DNA from: Mycolicibacterium sp. J2
GTDB lineage: Bacteria > Actinomycetota > Actinomycetes > Mycobacteriales > Mycobacteriaceae
Assembly: GCF_026240945.1 (NCBI RefSeq)
Contig: NZ_JAPFPY010000015.1
Span: 48,614 to 112,613 of the forward strand
DNA length: 64,000 bases
Direction of reading: 5' to 3'
This document shows positions 36,706 to 45,815 of this stretch, in pieces (the first letter of the stretch is position 1; every line of letters starts with the position of its first letter). Made by a program: the position numbers and the translations under genes. The notes beneath the pieces were generated by a model. It searched no databases, was not told the origin of the DNA, and was given only the letters and a program-made list of their open reading frames with translations.

Positions 36706-38379
36706 ATGCCTCACATCATCACTCAGTCGTGTTGCAGCGACGGGTCATGTGTCTACGCCTGCCCGGTGAACTGCATCCATCCGTCCCCGGATGAGCCGGG
36801 CTTCGCCACCGCCGAGATGCTCCACATCGATCCCGATGCCTGTGTGGACTGCGGTGCTTGCGTCAGCGCGTGCCCCGTCGGGGCCATCGCCCCCGATTCC
36901 CGGTTGACCGACAACCAGCTGCCGTTCATCGAGCTCAACGCCGCGTTCTACCCGAAGCGCGAGGGCAAGTTGCCGCCCACGTCGAAGCTGGCGCCGGTGC
37001 CGGAGGCGCCCAAGGTGCACCCGCGCGACGGCGGCCCGCTTCGGGTGGCGATCGTCGGGTCCGGCCCGGCGGCGATGTACGCGGCCGACGAACTGCTCAC
37101 CCAGCGAGGGGTCCGGGTGAACGTGTTCGAGAAGCTGCCCACACCGTACGGACTGGTCCGCGCCGGTGTGGCACCGGACCACCAGAGCACCAAGCGGGTC
37201 ACGCGGCTGTTCGACCGGATGGCCCGGCAGCCCGGTTTCACCTTGTTCCTCAACGTCGAAATCGGTAACCACCTGACCCACGCCGATCTGCTCGAGCATC
37301 ACCATGCGGTGCTGTACGCGGTCGGGGCGCCCAACGATCGCCGGCTCGGTATCGACGGGATGGGTCTGCCTGGCACCGCCACCGCGACCGAGGTGGTGGC
37401 CTGGTTCAACGGGCACCCCGAGTACGTCGGGCTGCCCGTCGACCTCAGCCATGAGCGGGTGGTCATCGTGGGTAACGGCAACGTGGCACTCGACGTCGCC
37501 CGCGTGCTGACCACCGACCCGGATGCCTTGGCGCGCACCGATATTGCCGACCATGCCCTGGCGGCTCTGCGTCAGTCCAAGGTGCAGGAAGTGGTGATCG
37601 CCGCGCGCCGCGGGCCGGCCCAATCGGCGTTCACGCTGCCCGAGTTGATCGGCTTGACCTCGACCTGCGATGTGGTGCTGGACGCGGCCGACCACGACCT
37701 GGTGATCCGCGACCTCGCCGCCGAGACCGACCCGCTGACCCGCAACAAGCTGGAGATCCTGTCCAAGCTCGGCGACGGTTCGTCGCCGGCGACCCGGCCA
37801 CGGATCCGGCTGGCCTACCGACTCACGCCGCAGCGGGTGCTGGGGGAGGGCCGGGTGGCGGGAATCCAGTTCGGGATCACCGGAACCGATGCCACCCGCA
37901 CGATCGATGCCGGCATGGTGCTGACCTCGATCGGCTACCGCGGCAAGCCCATCGCCGACCTACCGTTCGACGACGACGCGGCCGTGGTGCCCAACGCCGG
38001 CGGCCGGGTACTCGACGGGGACACGCCGGTGCCCGGTGCCTATGTGGCCGGCTGGATCAAGCGCGGTCCGACCGGTTTCATCGGGACCAACAAGTCGTGT
38101 GCCGCCGAGACGGTGCACAACCTGGTCGAGGACTACAACCGTGGACAGCTCGGCGACCCGGCCCACAAGCCGGCGGCGCTGGACAAGCTGGTCCGTGACC
38201 GCCAGCCCGCGGTCGTTGACGCCGCGGGCTGGCAGGCCATCGACGCCGCGGAGGTCGCGCGTGGCGGCGAAGACCGGCCGCGGGCCAAGTTCACCGGTGT
38301 CGACGAGATGCTGGCGGCCGCCGCAACGGCACCGAAACCGACCGTGGCACAACGCCTGCTGGCCAGTCTTCAGCGCTGA
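36706..38379 (+). CDS. fprB: Ferredoxin-fused ferredoxin-NADP reductase FprB
   Basis: 557 residues. N-terminal ferredoxin module (about 1-75) with two cluster motifs, CCSDGSCVYACPVNC and CVDCGACVSACP (the first is a 7Fe-type pattern). The FAD-binding GSGPAAMYAADEL lies at about 112, the NADP-binding GNGNVALDVARVL at about 250, and the C-terminal GWIKRGPTGFIGTNK at about 447, all typical of adrenodoxin-reductase-like FprA/FprB. It passes electrons from NADPH to iron-sulfur proteins. Matches Rv0886. Confidence 0.93.
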   Translation: MPHIITQSCCSDGSCVYACPVNCIHPSPDEPGFATAEMLHIDPDACVDCGACVSACPVGAIAPDSRLTDNQLPFIELNAAFYPKREGKLPPTSKLAPVPEAPKVHPRDGGPLRVAIVGSGPAAMYAADELLTQRGVRVNVFEKLPTPYGLVRAGVAPDHQSTKRVTRLFDRMARQPGFTLFLNVEIGNHLTHADLLEHHHAVLYAVGAPNDRRLGIDGMGLPGTATATEVVAWFNGHPEYVGLPVDLSHERVVIVGNGNVALDVARVLTTDPDALARTDIADHALAALRQSKVQEVVIAARRGPAQSAFTLPELIGLTSTCDVVLDAADHDLVIRDLAAETDPLTRNKLEILSKLGDGSSPATRPRIRLAYRLTPQRVLGEGRVAGIQFGITGTDATRTIDAGMVLTSIGYRGKPIADLPFDDDAAVVPNAGGRVLDGDTPVPGAYVAGWIKRGPTGFIGTNKSCAAETVHNLVEDYNRGQLGDPAHKPAALDKLVRDRQPAVVDAAGWQAIDAAEVARGGEDRPRAKFTGVDEMLAAAATAPKPTVAQRLLASLQR

Positions 38380-38394
38380 CCTCAGGCGCCGGCC

Positions 38395-38844
38395 TCACTG
38401 TGATTGCATTGCCTGGGCGATCTCCTCGGGGCTGACCTCGCGGACCGGTTGACCCAACGACCACTGGTGGCCGAACGGGTCGCGCACCATGCCGTACCGG
38501 TCGCCCCAGAACTGGTCTTCCAGCGGCATCACGACCTGCGCGCCGGCCTCGACGGCCCTGGCGAACTTGGCTTCGACGTCGGTGACGGTCAGGTGGATGG
38601 TGACCGGGGAGCCGCCCAGGGCGTTCGGGTTCTGCGCCTTGCCGTCGTTGTACTCCGGAAAGTCGTCGTTGAGCATGACGGTCGAGCCGTTGACAGTGAG
38701 CGCGGCGTGCACCAGCCGGCCGTCCGGACCCGGCACCCGGCCCAGCTCGGTGGCGCCGAACGCGCGGACGTAGAAATCGATGGCGGCGGCAGCGTCGTCG
38801 ACCACGAGGTGGGGTGTGACGGCAGGAACGACGTCGATGGGCAT
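38395..38844 (-). CDS. VOC-family (PhnB/glyoxalase-like) protein
   Basis: 149 residues with the two beta-alpha-beta-beta-beta modules of the vicinal-oxygen-chelate fold: VTPHLVVDDAAAAIDFYVRAFGATELGR and the later VTDVEAKFARAVEAGAQVVMP...FWGDRYGMVRDPFGHQW. No specific substrate. Matches the Rv0887c position, convergent with fprB. Confidence 0.88.
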   Translation of the reverse strand: MPIDVVPAVTPHLVVDDAAAAIDFYVRAFGATELGRVPGPDGRLVHAALTVNGSTVMLNDDFPEYNDGKAQNPNALGGSPVTIHLTVTDVEAKFARAVEAGAQVVMPLEDQFWGDRYGMVRDPFGHQWSLGQPVREVSPEEIAQAMQSQ

Positions 38845-38985
38845 GGGTTTCTCCTCCAGGGGACGGCGGGCGGACGACGATACTGACCGGTTGCGGTGGC
38901 GGAACTCATCGCGGGCGGACCCGCGGGCAAAGACAGGTAGTCCACTACGCTAGGGCAGCTCGGCAGCCGGCAACAGGCTGTTTCC

Positions 38986-40401
38986 ATGAGCAACGACACT
39001 GTCGGGCAGCTGCCGTTGGCGCCGGTCAATCCGCTGCCTTATCGCGAGCAACTGCATGCCCTGCGCAGTTTCCACACCGGCTTCGAGCTGCTCCGGGACG
39101 CCGGCGGTCCGGTCACACGACTGAAGCTGGGACCGCGGTGGCTGACCCCCGAGGTCGTGGTCGTCACCTCGCCGCGCGGCGGCCGCGACATGCTCGGGCG
39201 CAGTGACCAGTACCTGGAGAAGACGTTCATGCATCGCGAGATGCAGCAGGTGCTGGGCGCCAACCTGTTCGACCTGATGCACGACGAGTGGGTGCCGCGC
39301 CGGCGCGCGGTGCAGCCGCTGTTCACCAAGAAGCACGTGCAACAGTTCGCCGGCGATATGGCCCAGGCTGCGCAGGACGTGGTGGACGGCTGGGCCGAGG
39401 GGGCGCGGGTCGACCTGGACACCGAATGCCGCCGGCTGACCATGCGGGCGCTCGGCCGCTCCGTCCTCGGCGTCGACCTGGATCGCCGGGCGGATGCCAT
39501 CGACGAACCGGTGCGCACCGTGCTGACCTACATCGCCGACCGGGCCACCTCGCCGGTTCGGCTGCCCCTCTGGGTGCCGACCCCGGGACGCAACCGGGCC
39601 CGGGCGGCGGCCGCGGCCTTACGTACCCTCGCCGACGATGTGCTGCGCGCTTGCCGCGCGGATCCCGATCTGCCCGCACCCCTGGTGCGGGCCTTGATGG
39701 CCGCCGAGGACCCCGAGACCGGGGAGGGGTTGACCGACGCCCAGATCCGCGACGAGCTCATCGTCTTCATCGCCGCGGGGCACGACACGACGGCCACCGC
39801 ACTGACCTACACGTTGTGGCAGTTGGGCCGGTACCCGGAGATGCAGGAGAATGTCCGGGCCGAGGCCGCCGAACTCGGCGACCGGCCGCTCGGGCCCGAC
39901 GACCTCGCCCGGCTCGAGTACACCGGTCAGGTGCTGCGCGAGGCGCTGCGACTGTGCCCGCCCGCTCCCGGTATCGGACGGGTGGCGGTGCAGGATCTGG
40001 AGGTCGACGGTCACCGGATCAGGAAGGGCACCCTGTTGCTGTTCGGAACCTATGCCGTGCAACGGGATCCGACACTGTGGGAATGGCCGCAGATCTTCGA
40101 CCCGCAACGGTTCCGGACGGAGGCGCTCAAGACGATGGACCGGTGGCAGTACCTGCCGTTCGGCGCCGGGCCGCGGTCCTGCATCGGTGATCACTTCGCC
40201 ATGCTGGAAGCCACCCTGGCCTTGGCCACCATCGTGCGAAGCACCGAAATACGTTCCACCGATGACCATTTCCCCATGACGACGCCGTTCACCATGGTGG
40301 CCGGTGGGCCCATCTGGGCCCGGGTGTCCTGGCAGCGCGGCCTCGCCACCGGTGGTGGCGGTGTCGGATTGCGCCTGGGCAACCGGGAAATCTGCGGGTA
40401 G
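38986..40401 (+). CDS. Cytochrome P450
   Basis: 471 residues. I-helix AGHDTT at 264-269, ExxR as EALR at 319-322, and heme ligand C399 in PFGAGPRSCIGDHF. No transmembrane anchor. Class and substrate not determined; the long I-helix-to-heme layout resembles the CYP102/CYP132-like bacterial fatty-acid hydroxylases, but this is not firm. A 12-bp palindrome GTAGTCCACTAC (38937-38948) lies 37 bases before the start. Not present at this point of the M. tuberculosis order. Confidence 0.93.
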   Translation: MSNDTVGQLPLAPVNPLPYREQLHALRSFHTGFELLRDAGGPVTRLKLGPRWLTPEVVVVTSPRGGRDMLGRSDQYLEKTFMHREMQQVLGANLFDLMHDEWVPRRRAVQPLFTKKHVQQFAGDMAQAAQDVVDGWAEGARVDLDTECRRLTMRALGRSVLGVDLDRRADAIDEPVRTVLTYIADRATSPVRLPLWVPTPGRNRARAAAAALRTLADDVLRACRADPDLPAPLVRALMAAEDPETGEGLTDAQIRDELIVFIAAGHDTTATALTYTLWQLGRYPEMQENVRAEAAELGDRPLGPDDLARLEYTGQVLREALRLCPPAPGIGRVAVQDLEVDGHRIRKGTLLLFGTYAVQRDPTLWEWPQIFDPQRFRTEALKTMDRWQYLPFGAGPRSCIGDHFAMLEATLALATIVRSTEIRSTDDHFPMTTPFTMVAGGPIWARVSWQRGLATGGGGVGLRLGNREICG

Positions 40402-40408
40402 CGCGGAT

Positions 40409-41524
40409 TCAGGCGGGGTGGATGCGGTCCCAGCCCGGTACCGATTCGGGTGAGCGCGGATCTGGGCCCACATAGATCGCGGCCGGCCGCACCAACTTGC
40501 CGAGGCGTTTCTGTTCGAGGATGTGTGCGCACCAACCTGCGGTCCGCCCACAGGTGAACATGGCGGGCATCATCCGGCTGGGTACCTGGGCGAAGTCGAG
40601 AATGACCGCCGCCCAGAATTCGACGTTGGTCTCGATGGCGCGGTCGGGCCGACGCTCACGCAGTTCAGCCAGCGCGGCCTGCTCCAACGCCGAGGCCACC
40701 TCGAACCGCGGTGCCCCCAGTCGTTGTGCGGTGGCCCGCAGCACCCGGGCGCGTGGGTCTTCGGCGCGGTACACCCGGTGCCCGAAGCCCATCAGCTTCT
40801 CGTTGCGATCCAGGATGCCGCGGACCACCGCGCGCGCGTCGCCGGTCCGCTCGGCCTCCTCGATCATCGGCAGGACCCGGGCGGGTGCGCCGCCGTGCAG
40901 CGGCCCGCTCATCGCGCCCACCGCACCCGACAGCGAGGCGGCGACGTCGGCTCCGGTGGAGGCGATGACCCGCGCGGTGAACGTCGAGGCGTTCATACCG
41001 TGCTCGGCGGCGGTCACCCAGTACGCGTCGATTGCTTCGATGTGTCGCGGATCCGGATCGCCCTGCCACCGGGTCATGAATCGCGCTGTGACGGTGGGAC
41101 ATTCGTCGATGTTGCGCTGTGATACCGCGGGCTTTCCGAGACCGCGGGCGGACTGCGCGACGTACGACAGCGCCATCACCGATGCCCGGGCGAGCTGGTC
41201 GCGGGCGGTCTGGTCGTCGATGTCCAACAGCGGGGCATACCCCCAGATCGGCGCGAGCATGGCCAGTCCGGCCTGCACGTCCACCCGCACGTCTCCAGAG
41301 TGGATGGGCAGCGGGAACGGCTCGGCGGGGGCGAGACCGTGCCCGAACTCGCCGTCGACCAGCAGGCCCCAGACGTCACCGAAGGTGACCCGCTTGCCCA
41401 CCAGATCCTCGATGTCGACGCCGCGGTAACGCAGCGCCCCACCGTCCTTGTCCGGTTCGGCGATCTCGGTGGTGAAGGCGACGACACCCTCCAGCCCGGC
41501 AACGAAGTTTTCCGGAACGGTCAT
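40409..41524 (-). CDS. citA: Citrate synthase 2 (CitA)
   Basis: 371 residues. Short-type citrate/2-methylcitrate synthase with the catalytic-site segments SLSGAVGAMSGPLHGGAP (His), KLMGFGHRVYRAEDPR (His) and a C-terminal aspartate near NVEFWAAVILDFAQVP. It condenses oxaloacetate with acetyl-CoA. Matches Rv0889c; the second citrate synthase gltA2 lies 2.9 kb away. Confidence 0.92.
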   Translation of the reverse strand: MTVPENFVAGLEGVVAFTTEIAEPDKDGGALRYRGVDIEDLVGKRVTFGDVWGLLVDGEFGHGLAPAEPFPLPIHSGDVRVDVQAGLAMLAPIWGYAPLLDIDDQTARDQLARASVMALSYVAQSARGLGKPAVSQRNIDECPTVTARFMTRWQGDPDPRHIEAIDAYWVTAAEHGMNASTFTARVIASTGADVAASLSGAVGAMSGPLHGGAPARVLPMIEEAERTGDARAVVRGILDRNEKLMGFGHRVYRAEDPRARVLRATAQRLGAPRFEVASALEQAALAELRERRPDRAIETNVEFWAAVILDFAQVPSRMMPAMFTCGRTAGWCAHILEQKRLGKLVRPAAIYVGPDPRSPESVPGWDRIHPA

Positions 41525-41594
41525 GCGCGAATTGTCGCACCCGGGCCGGCGCCGGCTGCATGCCGGTGAGCGTCGGCTGGCGTAGCGTTACCGC

Positions 41595-42278
41595 GTGAGC
41601 AGCACCGGTGATCAGGACCTGGCCAAGATGCGGGTCGAGTACGGATCCGTCGAGAAGGACGGCAGCGCCGACCTGGACGCCGACTGGCTGGGCCCCGATC
41701 CTTCGACCGGCTGGCTGACCCTGCTGCGCAGCTGGATCGCCGAGGCCCAGGCGGCCGGGGTGCCCGAGGCCAACGCCATGGTGGTGGCCACCGTCGACGA
41801 GCGGGGAAGGCCCGTGACGCGGACGGTGTTGTGCAAGAGCGTGGACGAATCCGGGATCAGTTTCTACACGAATTACGACTCCGCCAAAGGTGAGCAGCTG
41901 GCCGCGACGCCGTACGCGTCGGCCACCTTCCCCTGGTACGGGCTGGGCCGGCAGGTACATGTCCGAGGAGCGGTGACGAAGGTGTCCGCCGAGGCCACCG
42001 CGGACTACTGGACCAAGCGGCCGCGCGGTTCGCAGCTGGGGGCATGGGCGTCGCACCAGTCCCAGCCCATCGCGAGCCGGCGCGCGCTGCTCGATCAGCT
42101 CGACGAGGTGACGGCCCGGTTCGCCGATCAGGAGGCGGTGCCGGTGCCGCCGCACTGGGGCGGTTATCTCATCGCCCCCGAGGTCATCGAGTTCTGGCAG
42201 GGCCGGGAGAACCGGGTGCACAACCGGATTCGCGTGACGCAGGTGCCAGGGCCGACGGTCGAGCGGTTGCAGCCGTGA
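41595..42278 (+). CDS. pdxH: Pyridoxamine 5'-phosphate oxidase PdxH
   Basis: 227 residues, GTG start. FMN-binding segments RTVLCKSVDESGISFYTNYDSAKG and ATFPWYGLGRQVHVRGAV, and the C-terminal PHWGGYLIAPEVIEFWQGRENRVHNRI are those of PdxH. It oxidises pyridoxine/pyridoxamine phosphate to PLP. In M. tuberculosis pdxH is elsewhere (Rv2607), so this placement differs. Divergent from citA across 70 bases; the MFS gene follows after 22 bases. Confidence 0.92.
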   Translation: MSSTGDQDLAKMRVEYGSVEKDGSADLDADWLGPDPSTGWLTLLRSWIAEAQAAGVPEANAMVVATVDERGRPVTRTVLCKSVDESGISFYTNYDSAKGEQLAATPYASATFPWYGLGRQVHVRGAVTKVSAEATADYWTKRPRGSQLGAWASHQSQPIASRRALLDQLDEVTARFADQEAVPVPPHWGGYLIAPEVIEFWQGRENRVHNRIRVTQVPGPTVERLQP

Positions 42279-42300
42279 CGCCGGTCTCGCCTGCCCAACT

Positions 42301-43584
42301 GTGAGAAAGCTGTTCGCCGACACCACCCCGCTGAAGACCCCGGACTTTCGGCGGTTGTGGCTGGCCGGCATCGTCACCGTCATCGGCGGGAACCTGACCA
42401 TCTTCGCGGTCCCCGTCCAGCTCTACGCCCTGACCGAGAGCTCCGCGTACGTGGGCTTGGCCGGCCTGTTCGCCCTCGTCCCGCTGATCGTGTTCGGCCT
42501 GTGGGGTGGCGCCTTGGCCGACGCCATGGACCGCCGACTGCTGCTGATCATCACCGCGGTCGGGCTGGCGGTGGCATCGGTGCTGCTGTGGCTGCAGGCC
42601 GCGCTCGCCATGAACAACGTCTGGGTGGTGCTGTGCCTGCTGTCGGTGCAGCAGGTGTTCTACGCCATCAACTCGCCCACCCGGGCCGCGGCCATCCCGC
42701 GCATGCTGCCGCTCGAGCAGCTGCCCGCCGCGAACTCGCTGAACATGACGGTCATGCAGTTCGGCGCCATCGTCGGCCCGCTGCTGGCCGGCGTGCTGCT
42801 GCATTTCGTCGACCTGTCGACGCTCTACCTGATCGACGCCATCACCTGCATCACCCCGATCTGGGCCACGGTGCGGCTGGCGAAGATGCCGCCGACCGGC
42901 GCTCGGGATGGGGCGGGCAAGTTCGGCTTCCGTGCCGTGCTGGAGGGCTTCCGTTACCTGGCCGGCAACCAGGTGGTGTTGCTGTCGTTCGTCGTCGACC
43001 TCATCGCGATGATCCTCGGCATGCCGCGGGCGCTGTTCCCACAGATGGCCCACCAGAGCTTCGGCGGGCCGGTCGAGGGCGGCACCACCATGGCGCTGTT
43101 GTCGGCGGCCATGTCGGTCGGCGCGGTCGCCGGTGGGGTCTTCTCCGGCTGGCTGCCCAGGATCCGCCGCCAAGGCCTCACGGTCGTGGTGGCCATCGTG
43201 GTGTGGGGCGTGGCGATGCTCGGGTTCGGGCTGGCCGCCGGCGCCGCACACGGTTCGGCCGGGCTGATGCTGTGGCTGGCGCTGGCCTTCCTGGCGCTCG
43301 GCGGCGCGGCGGACATGGTGTCGGCGGCGTTCCGGTCGACCATCTTGCAAGAGGCGGCCTCCGACGACCTGCGCGGCCGGTTGCAAGGGGTGTTCACGGT
43401 GGTGGTGGCCGGCGGTCCGCGGATTGCCGATGTGGCCCACGGCGCGGCCGCCGCCGCCGTCGGTACGACGGTCGCCGCGGCCGGCGGCGGTCTGTTGGTG
43501 GTGATCGGCGTGGTGCTGGCCGCGTTGGCGGGTCCGGCTTTCGTGCGTTATCGGGTCCGGGCGTATAGCCAAGATGAGCGGTGA
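42301..43584 (+). CDS. MFS transporter (enterobactin-exporter EntS-like)
   Basis: 427 residues, GTG start. Opens TTPLKTPDFRRLWLAGIVTVIGGNL and continues with about 12 membrane segments and the MFS motif WGGALADAMDRRLLL. This arrangement is typical of EntS-type MFS exporters. Substrate unknown. Its stop overlaps by 4 bases the GTG start of a TetR repressor (GTGA), a common repressor-exporter unit. Confidence 0.88.
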   Translation: MRKLFADTTPLKTPDFRRLWLAGIVTVIGGNLTIFAVPVQLYALTESSAYVGLAGLFALVPLIVFGLWGGALADAMDRRLLLIITAVGLAVASVLLWLQAALAMNNVWVVLCLLSVQQVFYAINSPTRAAAIPRMLPLEQLPAANSLNMTVMQFGAIVGPLLAGVLLHFVDLSTLYLIDAITCITPIWATVRLAKMPPTGARDGAGKFGFRAVLEGFRYLAGNQVVLLSFVVDLIAMILGMPRALFPQMAHQSFGGPVEGGTTMALLSAAMSVGAVAGGVFSGWLPRIRRQGLTVVVAIVVWGVAMLGFGLAAGAAHGSAGLMLWLALAFLALGGAADMVSAAFRSTILQEAASDDLRGRLQGVFTVVVAGGPRIADVAHGAAAAAVGTTVAAAGGGLLVVIGVVLAALAGPAFVRYRVRAYSQDER

Positions 43585-44258
43585 CCGAGAGTTACCATCC
43601 AGTAATGGCTGATGCCGCGGGGGCTGCCGATCTCGGCCTGCGTGAACGCAAGAAACAACGAACCCGTGCGACGCTGGTCGACGCCGCGCTCGAGCTGTGC
43701 CTGCGGCAGGGCTACGAGCACACCACGGTCGAGCAGATCGCCGCGCAGGCCGAGGTGTCGGCGCGCACCTTCAGTCGGTATTTCGCGACGAAGGAGGCCG
43801 TCTTCCTCACCCTCATCGAGGATCTCGCCGACGAGGTCGCTGACGAGATCGCCCGGTTGCCAGCGCATCTGGGCCCGGTGGAAGCGCTGCGCGCCGCGCA
43901 CGTCGAGGTGCTCACCAGGGTGGAGGGTGAGGCCGTCGGCCGGCTCACCAAGGAGCGCATCGTCTTGATGTTGCGCATCATCAACGGCGCGGACGCCTTG
44001 CGCCACGGCGCCTTCGAGTTCCGGCACCCCAGAGTGCTTGCCCTGCTTGCCGATCGCATGGGTGTACCGATCGACGATCGTCGGCTGCGGTTGGGGGTGT
44101 CGTTGTTCTCGTCGATCATGGTGGCCGCGTGCGGTGACCTGGTCGCCGACACCGCGGATGCCCGACTTGGTCCGCTGCTCATGGTGCAGAGGCTCGACCA
44201 GGCCTGTATCCACGCGGTCGAGTTCGCGGCCGATCTCGACGTGGTGGCCCACGTCTGA
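43581..44258 (+). CDS. TetR family transcriptional regulator upstream of gltA2
   Basis: 225 residues from the coupled GTG at 43581; ATG at 43605 (217 residues) is also possible. The helix-turn-helix includes TTVEQIAAQAEVSARTFSRYFATKEAVF. A 14-bp motif at 43592-43605 covering the second start recurs in the gltA2 leader (44349-44362), so this regulator may control both genes. Co-transcribed with the MFS exporter. Confidence 0.88.
   Translation: MTESYHPVMADAAGAADLGLRERKKQRTRATLVDAALELCLRQGYEHTTVEQIAAQAEVSARTFSRYFATKEAVFLTLIEDLADEVADEIARLPAHLGPVEALRAAHVEVLTRVEGEAVGRLTKERIVLMLRIINGADALRHGAFEFRHPRVLALLADRMGVPIDDRRLRLGVSLFSSIMVAACGDLVADTADARLGPLLMVQRLDQACIHAVEFAADLDVVAHV
43592..43605. promoter_or_regulatory. 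14-bp operator-like motif at tetR
   Basis: TTACCATCCAGTAA. Outer TTAC/GTAA arms are palindromic. The same pattern, differing at three positions, is found at 44349-44362 before gltA2. Candidate binding site of the TetR protein encoded here. Confidence 0.6.
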
Positions 44259-44348
44259 TCGTCGTCGCGGACCGGGTGCGGTGGGTGCGGGCGGTTTGGG
44301 TGATCCGGGCAGCCGGTACCCCCCGCAAGCGCGCCGCAACGTTAACGA

Positions 44349-44362
44349 CTACCGTCCAGTAG
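44349..44362. promoter_or_regulatory. 14-bp operator-like motif in the gltA2 leader
   Basis: CTACCGTCCAGTAG, 35 bases before the gltA2 start. Same pattern as the site at 43592-43605 (consensus YTACCRTCCAGTAR), with palindromic CTAC/GTAG arms. Suggests TetR control of the main citrate synthase. Confidence 0.6.
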
Positions 44363-44396
44363 TGACGCGTAGCCTACGACCACAGAAGGGGTTCCA

Positions 44397-45701
44397 GTGG
44401 CCGAAAACTCCAGCCCTGAACACGTAGCGACCCTTACCTATCCGGGTGGCTCTTTGGACCTGGATATCGTGCCCGCCACCGAGGGGTCCGACGGCATCGC
44501 ACTCGGGTCGTTGCTGGCCAAGACGGGTTACACCACCTTCGACGGTGGGTTCGTCAACACCGCGTCCACCAAGTCCGCGATCACCTACATCGACGGCGAT
44601 GCCGGCATCCTGCGCTACCGCGGCTACCCGATCGAACAGCTGGCCGAGAAGTCGACCTTCATCGAGGTGAGCTACCTGCTCATCTACGGCGAGCTGCCCA
44701 CCGCCGAACAGCTGGAGAAGTTCACCAATCAGATCCAGCGGCACACGCTGCTGCACGAGGATCTCAAGCGGTTCTTCGACGGCTTCCCCCGCGATGCGCA
44801 TCCGATGCCGGTGCTGTCGAGCACGGTCAACGCTTTGAGTGCGTACTACCCCGATTCGCTGGATCCGCTGAACAAGAAGCAGGTGGAGTTGTCCACCATC
44901 CGGCTGCTGGCCAAGCTGCCGACCATCGCGGCGTACGCGTACAAGAAGTCCGAAGGCCAGCCGTTCCTGTACCCGGACAACTCACTGACGCTGGTGGAGA
45001 ACTTCCTGCGGATGACGTTCGGTTTCCCGGCCGAGCCGTATGAGGTCGATCCCGAAATCGTCCGTGCGCTGGACATGCTGCTGATCCTGCACGCCGATCA
45101 TGAGCAGAACTGCTCGACCTCGACCGTGCGGCTGGTCGGCTCCTCGCAGGCCAACCTGTTCACGTCGATCTCCGGCGGTATCAACGCGCTGTGGGGCCCG
45201 CTGCACGGTGGCGCCAACCAGGCCGTGCTGGAGATGCTGGAGAAGATCCGCACCGGCGACGACGATGTGCAGACCTTCGTCAAGAAGGTCAAGAACAAAG
45301 AAGACGGTGTGAAGCTGATGGGCTTCGGGCACCGGGTCTACAAGAACTACGACCCCCGGGCGCGCATCGTCAAGGAGCAGGCCGACAAAATCCTGGGCAA
45401 ACTCGGTGGCGACGACGAGCTGCTCGACATCGCCAAGCAGCTCGAAGAGATCGCGCTGACCGACGACTTCTTCATCGAGCGCAAGCTCTACCCGAACGTC
45501 GACTACTACACCGGCGTCATCTACCGGGCGATGGGCTTCCCGACCCGCATGTTCACCGTGCTCTTCGCGCTCGGCCGGCTGCCCGGCTGGATCGCCCACT
45601 GGCGTGAGATGCACTCCGAGCCGGGCAAGATCGGCCGTCCGCGCCAGATCTACACCGGCTACACCGAACGGGACTACGTCGGTATCGACACCCGCGCCTA
45701 G
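44397..45701 (+). CDS. gltA2: Type II citrate synthase GltA2
   Basis: 434 residues, GTG start at 44397. Hexameric-type citrate synthase: opens with a 35-residue N-terminal beta region, then YIDGDAGILRYRGYPIEQLAEK, and the catalytic-site segments SISGGINALWGPLHGGANQ, GVKLMGFGHRVYKNYDPRA and NVDYYTGVIYRAMGFP (Asp/Arg). It is the main tricarboxylic-acid-cycle citrate synthase, matching Rv0896. A strong hairpin follows. Confidence 0.95.
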   Translation: MAENSSPEHVATLTYPGGSLDLDIVPATEGSDGIALGSLLAKTGYTTFDGGFVNTASTKSAITYIDGDAGILRYRGYPIEQLAEKSTFIEVSYLLIYGELPTAEQLEKFTNQIQRHTLLHEDLKRFFDGFPRDAHPMPVLSSTVNALSAYYPDSLDPLNKKQVELSTIRLLAKLPTIAAYAYKKSEGQPFLYPDNSLTLVENFLRMTFGFPAEPYEVDPEIVRALDMLLILHADHEQNCSTSTVRLVGSSQANLFTSISGGINALWGPLHGGANQAVLEMLEKIRTGDDDVQTFVKKVKNKEDGVKLMGFGHRVYKNYDPRARIVKEQADKILGKLGGDDELLDIAKQLEEIALTDDFFIERKLYPNVDYYTGVIYRAMGFPTRMFTVLFALGRLPGWIAHWREMHSEPGKIGRPRQIYTGYTERDYVGIDTRA

Positions 45702-45717
45702 CGGTCCCGCGAGCAAA

Positions 45718-45760
45718 CAGAAAACTCCCGCTCTTGCACCGGCAAGGGCGGGAGTTTCTG
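45718..45760 (+). terminator. Terminator of gltA2
   Basis: A hairpin of about 19 bp with one G-U pair and one mismatch (45718-45737 with 45742-45760, 4-base loop), ending in TTTCTGTCTG. 17 bases after the gltA2 stop. Followed by the 55-base leader of the next MFS gene. Confidence 0.75.
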
Positions 45761-45815
45761 TCTGTGTGACCAACAGCGTTTGCATAGCTAAAGGTTGTAG
45801 TTCCACAATGGTTGG

